Assembly: GCA_964568735.1 (NCBI GenBank)
Contig: CAZMRF010000102.1
Location: 1-5,860, forward strand
Length of the DNA: 5,860 nucleotides
Direction: 5' to 3'
DNA from: CAZMRF01 sp964568735
Lineage (GTDB): Bacteria; Acidobacteriota; Polarisedimenticolia; JACPZX01
Position 1 is the stretch's first letter. The number at the start of each line of letters is the position of its first letter. The position numbers and the translations under genes were made by a program. This document shows, one piece after another, positions 1-4,392 of this stretch. The notes beneath the pieces are model-generated. The model was not told the origin of the DNA and made no database searches. It was given only the letters and a program-made list of their open reading frames with translations.

Positions 1-255
1 ATCGGCCGGCGCCCCATCGCGGCCTTCGGCAACTCTGATGGAGACCTGCAAATGCTCCAGTGGACGGCAGCCGGCGCAGGCCCTCGCTTCTGCCTCTACG
101 TTCACCACACCGACGCGGAGCGAGAGTGGGCCTACGACCGTCAGCCGGGCCTGGCCCGCCTCGACACGGGTCTCGACGAGGCGAAGGCCCGGGGGTGGAT
201 CGTCGTGAGCATGAAGGACGACTGGAAGATCATCTTCCCGCCGGGAAACCGGTGA
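1..255 (+). CDS. HAD-superfamily hydrolase, C-terminal 84 residues (5' partial)
   Basis: The reading frame is open from base 1 and ends with TGA at 253-255, so the gene begins upstream of the window; the internal ATG at 52 is not the real start. The visible part opens with RPIAAFGNSDGDLQML. This is the HAD motif IV region, where the acidic residues D13 and D15 (window numbering) would bind the Mg2+ used in phosphoryl transfer. It continues with a typical phosphoserine-phosphatase-like tail (LYVHHTDAEREWAYDR, then a tryptophan-rich end, DWKIIFP). Proteins with this tail are usually annotated as haloacid dehalogenase-like hydrolases of about 300 residues. Substrate and location cannot be judged, because the nucleophile motif and any signal peptide lie outside the window. 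The family call is fairly secure; a specific enzyme activity is not. Confidence 0.8.
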   Translation: MGRRPIAAFGNSDGDLQMLQWTAAGAGPRFCLYVHHTDAEREWAYDRQPGLARLDTGLDEAKARGWIVVSMKDDWKIIFPPGNR

Positions 256-509
256 GCAGGGACTGGAGACGATTGAACCCGCCGGAATAAGAGACACGCC
301 GTCGTGACCTAAGACGGGGGGTCGGCTCCAATCCCGCCGGATTTGCAGACCGTCACCTGGAGCGCACCGTATCTCCTCGCATAGGCGGGACCGTCGTGCG
401 GCGGCACGAGCATGCAACCGAACTTTACGTTTGGGCGGTCCATGTGCCAAGCGGCGAGCGCGAATGGGTCTACGATGGCAGGAAATGACGTGCGATTGGA
501 GGGTCAAAG
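256..509. other. Intergenic region between the HAD gene and the TTG-start barrel gene
   Basis: This 254-base gap shows no convincing gene or RNA. CCCGCCGGA occurs twice (278-286 and 333-341), and there is a 5-bp inverted repeat, CCGTC/GACGG, at 299-303 and 313-317 without a T-run. At 420-488 one frame reads ELYVWAVHVPSGEREWVYDGRK and then stops, resembling the HAD tail upstream (see findings). A 33-codon ORF (412-513) has its stop overlapping the next gene's start. No good promoter was recognised. Confidence 0.4.
498..503 (+). promoter_or_regulatory. Ribosome binding site for the TTG start
   Basis: GGAGGG six bases before TTG at 510 decides the start. The next in-frame candidates would cut into the signal peptide. 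Confidence 0.6.
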
Positions 510-1091
510 TTGAACTACATCGAGGCAACCCGCGTCCTCTCCGTGGCCCTGCTGGCAGGAGCCCTCCTCGCCGGTCCGGTGATCGCGCAGGAGCCGCCCG
601 TCCCGCCGACGCAAGGTGGCGAAGCGGTAGCGACAGGACATGGCGCGGAGGAGGCCGAGCATCACCACGCAAACGAGCTGGCGCTCTTTCTGGGCGGCAC
701 TCACGAGGACGCGACCGGGGAGACAGGCTTCACCGTCGGCCTCGAGTACGAGCGCGACCTCAGCCATCGTCTTGGAATGTCTTTCGTGGCTGAGCACGTC
801 TCCGAGATTGATGCCTGGGTTTTCCTCGCCCCCGTCACCCTCCGGCCGGTGGAAGGGCTGGGCCTGAAGCTCTACGGAGGGCCGGGCGTCGAGAGCAAGG
901 ACTCGCCCGAGGCCTCAGGTCATGGTGACGATCGCGAGTCCTCTTTCGTGCTGCGCGGGGGAGTGGGCTGGGTGCTCGAGCTCGGCGAGCGCATGAGCCT
1001 GACTCCGCAGCTGGAGATGGACTACGCGCGGGAGGACGGGGAGTGGGAGAGGGCGATCGTCTTTGGTGTCGCGGTAGGAGCCGGCTTCTGA
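510..1091 (+). CDS. Secreted His-rich protein, likely small outer-membrane beta-barrel
   Basis: The protein has 193 residues. The start is TTG at 510, chosen because GGAGGG (498-503) lies six bases upstream and the frame then gives a clean signal peptide: a hydrophobic core at about residues 9-25 and probable cleavage after VIA26. The mature N-terminus is Pro/Gly-rich and carries a His cluster (H44, H51-H53, H66). The rest alternates short amphipathic strands (FTVGLEYERDL, LGMSFVAEHV, LGLKLYGGPGVE, FVLRGGVGWVLEL, AIVFGVAVGAGF) with acidic turns, and the last residue is Phe. A terminal aromatic is typical of barrels inserted by BAM. The motif HHxNELALFLGGTHED resembles conserved hypothetical proteins often annotated only as putative outer-membrane proteins. 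A role in metal handling is possible from the histidines but is inference. No specific family name is claimed. Confidence 0.75.
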   Translation: MNYIEATRVLSVALLAGALLAGPVIAQEPPVPPTQGGEAVATGHGAEEAEHHHANELALFLGGTHEDATGETGFTVGLEYERDLSHRLGMSFVAEHVSEIDAWVFLAPVTLRPVEGLGLKLYGGPGVESKDSPEASGHGDDRESSFVLRGGVGWVLELGERMSLTPQLEMDYAREDGEWERAIVFGVAVGAGF

Positions 1092-1153
1092 CATGCCGGA
1101 GGCCGTGGTAGACTGCGCGCCCGGATCCCACATCCTCAACGCATCACCACTCC

Positions 1154-1173
1154 GGGGTCTAGCTGCCCCTTTT
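1154..1173 (+). terminator. Weak intrinsic terminator candidate
   Basis: A GGGG/CCCC stem (1154-1157 with 1166-1169, loop 1158-1165) is followed directly by TTTT (1170-1173). It lies 62 bases after the stop of the barrel gene. The stem is short and the T-run only four long, so this is tentative. Confidence 0.25.
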
Positions 1174-1249
1174 CCGGATCCGACCGCGCCCGGTGCAGTT
1201 ACTGCCTTGCGCAGGCCGGCTCCGGGATCGAACGAGGAGGTTTCCCCTG

Positions 1250-1669
1250 ATGAGATGGATCAAAGGTTCGCTGTTATCCGCTGCGCTCATGCTGGCGGTC
1301 TCTCCACTCTTGGCGGATGACATCACCGGGGCGAGCGCCATTTTGTGCACGTCCGTCGATGCCACGGTCTGCGCCGCCGACGGCGATTGCATGAAGGGGC
1401 CGCCCTGGAACTGGGACATCCCCCAGTTCATCATCGTGGATTTCGCGCTCAAGGAATTGAGGACGACCCCTGCGAGCGGAGAGAACAGGAAGACACCCAT
1501 CAAGAACCTGGAGCGGGATGGAGGCATGGTCTTCATTCAGGGCGTCGAGGCGGGCCGCGCCTTCAGCTTCGCGATTGCGGAGGAGACGGGGATGGCCTCC
1601 GCGGCCGTGGCCAGGGATGGCGTCACCGTGACCGTCTTCGCGGCCTGCACGCCCGTCCCGGCGAGCTGA
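1250..1669 (+). CDS. Exported four-cysteine protein of unknown function
   Basis: The protein has 139 residues. ATG at 1250 is chosen over the upstream in-frame GTG at 1193 because GAGGAGG (1234-1240) sits nine bases before it and the product then begins with a normal signal peptide (MRWIKGSLLSAALMLAVSP, cleavage near LLA22). The mature part starts with ILCTSVDATVCAADGDC (C33, C41, C47), followed by a Trp/Pro motif PPWNWDIPQF (51-60). A beta-rich section containing KTPIKNLERDGGMVFIQG comes next, and then a strand near the end carrying C133. Four cysteines in an exported protein suggest two disulfides. It looks like a family of conserved hypothetical periplasmic proteins of about 140 residues with the same Cys spacing and a terminal CTP; no function is known to me. 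It probably shares a transcript with the glycine-zipper gene 40 bases downstream. Confidence 0.8.
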   Translation: MRWIKGSLLSAALMLAVSPLLADDITGASAILCTSVDATVCAADGDCMKGPPWNWDIPQFIIVDFALKELRTTPASGENRKTPIKNLERDGGMVFIQGVEAGRAFSFAIAEETGMASAAVARDGVTVTVFAACTPVPAS

Positions 1670-1709
1670 TGGTGGACAACTCGGAATCATGGAACATGGA
1701 GGCAGGATC

Positions 1710-2279
1710 ATGAGATCTAGGCAGCTTGTTGCGGCAGCGATCACCCTCGTGCTGGCGGCTCCCGTCATGGCACAGACATCGCAGCCGGTCTCCGCACCCA
1801 CGGGGCAGAAGTCGCTGGCCGCCACGATGAACGTCTACGTCTTCCCGACGACGGGCCAGGCGCCGGACGTGCAGTCCAAGGACGAGGCCGAGTGCTACGG
1901 CTGGGCGGTCACGAATACGGGAACCGATCCCTTCGAGCTGCAGAAACAGACCGAGCAGCAGAAGAAGCAGGCCGCCGATGCCCAGAAGCAGGCCCAGCAG
2001 GCCGGCAAGGGAGCCGGCGCGAAGGGAGCCGTCGGGGGCGCCGCGGCGGGAGCGCTCATCGGCGCCATCGCCGGCGATGCGGGGAAGGGCGCCGCCATCG
2101 GCGCGGGGGCCGGATTGATCGCGGGCCGGCGCCGCGGGAAGGCGGCCGAAGAGAACGCCGAGGACAAGGCTGAAGATCAGGCAAAGCAGGCAAAGCAGGC
2201 CGCGGCCGCGCAGATGGACGGTTTCAGGAAGGCCTTCAGCGTCTGTTTGGAAGCCAAGAAGTACATGGTGAAGTACTGA
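1710..2279 (+). CDS. Glycine-zipper domain protein, exported
   Basis: The protein has 189 residues from ATG at 1710. The in-frame ATG at 1689 is less likely, since GGAGG (1698-1702) is well placed for 1710 and the shorter form begins with a good signal peptide (cleavage near VMA21). The mature N-terminal part contains a conserved-looking segment DEAECYGWAVTNTGTDP (58-74). A Gln/Lys/Ala-rich helix follows (77-98, possibly coiled coil). Then comes a textbook glycine zipper (about 99-139: GAVGGAAAGALIGAIAGDAG and AAIGAGAGLIAG), and a second charged KQA/AED helix carrying FRKAFSVCLEAKKYMVKY at the end. Glycine-zipper segments pack against membranes or each other, and YMGG-like members are outer-membrane or periplasmic. 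C62 and C179 could form a disulfide. The exact function is unknown. Confidence 0.85.
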   Translation: MRSRQLVAAAITLVLAAPVMAQTSQPVSAPTGQKSLAATMNVYVFPTTGQAPDVQSKDEAECYGWAVTNTGTDPFELQKQTEQQKKQAADAQKQAQQAGKGAGAKGAVGGAAAGALIGAIAGDAGKGAAIGAGAGLIAGRRRGKAAEENAEDKAEDQAKQAKQAAAAQMDGFRKAFSVCLEAKKYMVKY

Positions 2280-2318
2280 CCCGGCGTCCCGCGGATCCGA
2301 GCCCGACCGTTGGCACAG

Positions 2319-2347
2319 TTGACTTTGGATTCGTCGGGCTATTCTAA
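2319..2347 (+). promoter_or_regulatory. Sigma70-like promoter upstream of the LolA-like gene
   Basis: TTGACT (2319-2324) and TTCTAA (2342-2347) are separated by 17 bases in a locally AT-rich patch of an otherwise GC-rich gap. An overlapping -10 choice is TATTCT (2340-2345) with 15-base spacing. Transcription would start near 2354, giving about 145 bases before the ATG at 2501. This is a motif match by eye only. Confidence 0.4.
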
Positions 2348-2353
2348 AGTCGA

Positions 2354-2485
2354 ATGCATGTTTGGTCGCCGGGGGGAGAGCGTTGCGTCGGGGCGATTTC
2401 GTCGGACCAGGCCACGAGGTTGAATTGCCCCGAATCGGCGTTCACGATGGCGGTCGCCTACCACAACCACCTGAGATATCTCTGA
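2354..2485 (+). CDS. Possible leaderless 43-codon upstream ORF
   Basis: ATG at 2354 falls six bases after the predicted -10 box, exactly where a transcript from this promoter would begin, so it could be translated without a leader. The ORF runs 43 codons to TGA at 2483-2485, three bases before the GGAGG of the next gene. The product (starting MHVWSPGGERCVGAIS) has two cysteines and no recognised domain. It may be a leader peptide or chance; coding evidence is thin. Confidence 0.2.
   Translation: MHVWSPGGERCVGAISSDQATRLNCPESAFTMAVAYHNHLRYL
2388..2433 (+). promoter_or_regulatory. Long hairpin in the leader of the LolA-like gene
   Basis: TCGGGGCGATTT (2388-2399) pairs with GAATTGCCCCGA (2422-2433): ten Watson-Crick pairs and two G-U pairs, without a bulge, around a 22-base loop. 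There is no T-run after it, so it is not a standard terminator. It lies in the predicted 5' leader, about 67 bases before the start codon, and could be an mRNA-stability or translation-control element. Confidence 0.4.
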
Positions 2486-2500
2486 CCGGAGGCCCCAGTG

Positions 2501-3208
2501 ATGAAATCCAGGATTGCGCTTTTGTTCCTTGCCGTCACGATCACGTCCGCGGGAGCAGTCCTCGCCCAGGGGGATCCCGCCCAGCAGGCGCTGAAGTACT
2601 CCGGCGCCCTGAAGAACAACATGGCTCTCCTCAAGGAATACAGCTGGAAGTCCCGCGTCGAGGTCCAGGCCGGTGGCGAGACGAAAGGCACCAGGCTGAG
2701 CCAGGTCCGCTTCAACTCGAAGGGGGAGTACGAGCGGACCCCGGTGGGCGGCGAAACCGACATCAAGAAGAAGCACGGCATCCGCGGCATGGTCCAGAAG
2801 AACAAGATCGAAGACACCCAGGAGTTCACCGAGGGCGTCGTCAAGCTGCTCTTCGGATACGTCATGCCCACGACCGGCGAGATCGTCGACTTCTTCCAGA
2901 AGGCCACCTTCACCCAGTCCACGGCCGAGGGAGGGAGCGTGGAGATTCAGGGCAAGGGCATGCACAGGCCCGACGACACCGTGACCATGTGGGTGGACCC
3001 CGCGACGAGCCTGCCGAAGATGCTCAAGGTCCGGACATGGGTGCCCAAGGAAGAAGGCAGCGACGATCGCATCTGGGTCGAAGGCACGCTGGACTACGCA
3101 ACCCTCGGAAACGGCGCCAGGTACGCCGAACGCACAGTCATCAACATCGCTGCGAAGGACATGCGCCTGATTCTCGAGCAGTTCGACCACATCAAGCAGG
3201 GGGGGTAG
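2501..3208 (+). CDS. Periplasmic protein of unknown function, weakly LolA-like
   Basis: The protein has 235 residues. GGAGG (2488-2492) lies eight bases before ATG 2501; the adjacent GTG at 2498 would add only one residue. The signal peptide spans about 1-22 with cleavage at VLA|Q. The mature protein starts with a helical segment (QQALKYSGALKNNMALLKEYSW). It then shows repeated beta-strand pairs: SRVEVQAGG, RLSQVRFNSKGEYERTPVGG, GGSVEIQGKG, TVTMWVDPATSLPKMLKVRTW, RIWVEGTLDYATL and RYAERTVINIAAKDMRLILEQFDH. The pattern of long strands ending in a substrate-residue clause (DPATSLPKMLKV) recalls the half-barrel of LolA/LolB-type lipoprotein carriers, but I cannot show homology. KKKHGIRGMVQKNK (about 88-101) is strongly basic. 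It has no catalytic motif and no lipobox. The preceding 221-base gap contains a candidate promoter and structured leader. Confidence 0.8.
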   Translation: MKSRIALLFLAVTITSAGAVLAQGDPAQQALKYSGALKNNMALLKEYSWKSRVEVQAGGETKGTRLSQVRFNSKGEYERTPVGGETDIKKKHGIRGMVQKNKIEDTQEFTEGVVKLLFGYVMPTTGEIVDFFQKATFTQSTAEGGSVEIQGKGMHRPDDTVTMWVDPATSLPKMLKVRTWVPKEEGSDDRIWVEGTLDYATLGNGARYAERTVINIAAKDMRLILEQFDHIKQGG

Positions 3209-3279
3209 CTGCTGGGCCGCAGCGTCGGCTGGACAGAATCAACACGACACAGGCGGAAAACCAGACGAGGAACCTGCCC

Positions 3280-3333
3280 ATGTGGCTCAGACTCCCGCAT
3301 GGAAGCGCGAGAGGAGGAGCGGCCTCACCATGA
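3280..3333 (+). CDS. Possible 17-codon upstream ORF coupled to the DUF2490 gene
   Basis: ATG at 3280 has a GAGGA (3267-3271) eight bases upstream. It encodes MWLRLPHGSARGGAASP and ends in TGA at 3331-3333, overlapping the ATG of the next gene as ATGA (3330-3333). The ribosome binding site of the main gene (3311-3319) lies inside it. This arrangement favours translational coupling, but such a short ORF can arise by chance. Confidence 0.25.
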   Translation: MWLRLPHGSARGGAASP

Positions 3334-4103
3334 CACGTCCCAGCGGCATTCCACGAATCCTGTCCGCCGGGGTGCTGGCGCTGATCAGCTTGCTGGCCGC
3401 CTCGCCAGTCACCCGAGCCCAGGAGGACGATATCTCCAACGAATATCGGGTGACGCTCTTTCCGTTCCATCCCATCAAGGACAAGCTGACGGGCTTTGGC
3501 TACCTGGGCTACGTCAAGAACCCGGACGCCGACCTGCAGTCCTATTACCTGGGCTGGCCCGGCCTGAACTACTCGCTCAGGAGCTGGCTTCAGATCTGGG
3601 GCGGCCTGATCGGCATCTACACTGACAACGAGAGCGCCCCGAACAAGCTGGAGCTGCGGCCCTTCACGGGCGTGAAGCTGTTCCTCCCGAACGAGGCGAA
3701 GATCAACGTCTACAACTTCACCCGTTTCGAGTTCCGCGACACCAAGGATCTGGAGGCCCACAGCTGGAGCGCCGTGTGGCGGACTCGCAGCCGCTTCGGC
3801 GTCGAGGCCCCCCTCGCGCCGCGAGCGCGGGCCTGGCAGCCGGGCACATGGTACGGGGTTGCCGATGTGGAGGGGTTCTACCAGGCCGGCAAGGACGCCT
3901 GGGACCCCGTCCGTGTCCGCTTCGGTCCGGCCTACATCGTCAACGACCGGGTCCGGATCGAGGCCATCTATCACGCGCAGTACACGCGCCCGGAACCCGG
4001 AGGCCCGCTCGATCACACCGACAACATCTTCCGCCTCAACGTCAAGATCGGGCTTTCTCGCGGATTGCTCGATGCCCTCAACAACCCGGATGCCGACGAC
4101 TGA
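3330..4103 (+). CDS. DUF2490-like outer-membrane beta-barrel protein
   Basis: The protein has 257 residues. The start ATG at 3330 is chosen because GAGGAGGAG (3311-3319) precedes it and because a signal peptide follows directly (hydrophobic core 10-24, cleavage near TRA30). An in-frame GTG at 3282 would add 16 polar residues ahead of the signal. The mature chain is a series of amphipathic strands with aromatic girdle residues: YRVTLFPFHPI, GFGYLGYVKN, YLGWPGLNYSL, WLQIWGGLIGIYTD, ELRPFTGVKLFL, YNFTRFEFRD (128-137), SAVWRTRSRFGVEAPL (147-162), GVADVEGFYQ, RVRFGPAYIV, RIEAIYHAQYTRP, NIFRLNVKIG. The inlet strands, PGLNYSL and the Arg-rich WRTRSR strand match the usual look of DUF2490 outer-membrane proteins. 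The function of this family is unknown. The C-terminus (NNPDADD) is not aromatic, unlike many barrels. Confidence 0.8.
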   Translation: MTRPSGIPRILSAGVLALISLLAASPVTRAQEDDISNEYRVTLFPFHPIKDKLTGFGYLGYVKNPDADLQSYYLGWPGLNYSLRSWLQIWGGLIGIYTDNESAPNKLELRPFTGVKLFLPNEAKINVYNFTRFEFRDTKDLEAHSWSAVWRTRSRFGVEAPLAPRARAWQPGTWYGVADVEGFYQAGKDAWDPVRVRFGPAYIVNDRVRIEAIYHAQYTRPEPGGPLDHTDNIFRLNVKIGLSRGLLDALNNPDADD

Positions 4104-4231
4104 CGAGAGCCGGCAATTGCGCCTCGCAAAGTCGCTTTTTCACGGCAAGAAGGACTCGGGTATCCGAGGTTGCTGCCCGCGCCAGCAGACCGTCGGCTAC
4201 CACGAAAACTGAGCGGCTGGCACCCAGATTT
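4104..4231. other. Intergenic region after the DUF2490 gene
   Basis: There is no gene here. A 5-bp hairpin TTGCG/CGCAA (4117-4121 with 4125-4129) is followed six bases later by TTTTT (4136-4140), making a poor terminator candidate for the DUF2490 gene. A second 5-bp inverted repeat, CTCGG/CCGAG, lies at 4155-4159 and 4164-4168. Nothing else was recognised. Confidence 0.3.
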
Positions 4232-4326
4232 CAACCTGCCCGCTTTCCTCAGAGCTTCCACCCCATGGAGAGGATCACGCCGTAGTCGTTCTTCACCGCC
4301 CGGGAGGCGCCCGGGTCGCTGTCGTA
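4232..4326 (+). repeat. Left copy of a 95-bp direct repeat (partner 5601-5695)
   Basis: Bases 4232-4326 align without gaps to 5601-5695 at a constant offset of 1369. From 4248 to 4326, 72 of 79 bases match by eye; the 16 bases outside the coding part match less well. The repeat holds the last 25 codons plus stop of a minus-strand DUF481 gene and a little sequence beyond its stop. Similarity stops sharply at 4326. Confidence 0.85.
4249..4326 (-). pseudogene. Truncated 3' remnant of a DUF481 outer-membrane gene
   Basis: Read on the minus strand, this encodes YDSDPGASRAVKNDYGVIL-SMGWKL followed by TGA (4249-4251). That is 20 of 25 residues identical to the end of the DUF481 gene at the right edge. 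Of seven base differences five change the amino acid (L/F, M/V, N/S, R/Q, S/T) and two are silent. Upstream of Tyr the similarity ends at once and the frame runs into unrelated sequence, with the ATPase promoter and gene beyond. The frame stays open to about 4494, but that extension is antisense to the ATPase gene and is not credible coding. This is therefore a decapitated paralogue. Confidence 0.75.
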
Positions 4327-4327
4327 T

Positions 4328-4348
4328 GGTCCCGCGCAGGCGGGGACC
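4328..4348. repeat. REP-like palindrome at the remnant boundary
   Basis: GGTCCCGC (4328-4335) and GC-G-GGGACC (4340-4348) form an 8-bp stem with one bulged G (4342) and a GCAG loop. The core CCCGCGCAGGCGGG resembles the dispersed extragenic palindromes of many GC-rich proteobacteria, whose core is CCCGCG-AGGCGGG. It starts two bases after the DUF481 similarity ends. Only one copy is present in this window, so its repetitive nature is inferred. Confidence 0.5.
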
Positions 4349-4364
4349 CCCGGCAGGGCCCGGC

Positions 4365-4392
4365 TTGACAACACTCCAAATTCGCCGAAAAT
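4365..4392 (+). promoter_or_regulatory. Candidate promoter overlapping the ATPase start
   Basis: A perfect TTGACA (4365-4370) is followed after 16 bases by GAAAAT (4387-4392), a 4/6 match to TATAAT. Transcription would begin near 4399-4400, at the second in-frame ATG (4400). The -35 is excellent; the -10 is weak. Confidence 0.35.

Noticed and set aside
1093..1320. Plus-strand ORF starting just after the barrel gene stop
   Set aside because: No ribosome binding site, Pro/Ala-rich composition, and it overlaps the well-supported gene at 1250 by about 70 bases.
2176..2200. Tandem GCAAAGCAG units in the glycine-zipper gene as a repeat array
   Set aside because: Just two units, explained by the Ala-Lys-Gln-rich helix they encode.
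2311..2328. Sigma54-type promoter suggested by TTGGCAC
   Set aside because: The required TTGC element is absent at the right distance (ACTT is found instead); the sigma70-like TTGACT reading is better.
2339..3190. 283-codon open frame on the minus strand opposite the LolA-like gene
   Set aside because: Long antisense frames are common in GC-rich coding DNA; it has no binding site or recognisable domain, and the plus strand has a signal peptide and a good ribosome binding site.
3208..3223. GCTGC/GCAGC hairpin at the end of the LolA-like gene as a terminator
   Set aside because: Five-bp stem, overlaps the stop codon, and no T-run follows.
3192..4016. 274-codon open frame on the minus strand opposite the DUF2490 gene
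   Set aside because: It mirrors the plus-strand gene, has low-complexity Arg/Pro/Gly composition and no start signal; the plus strand encodes a coherent barrel.
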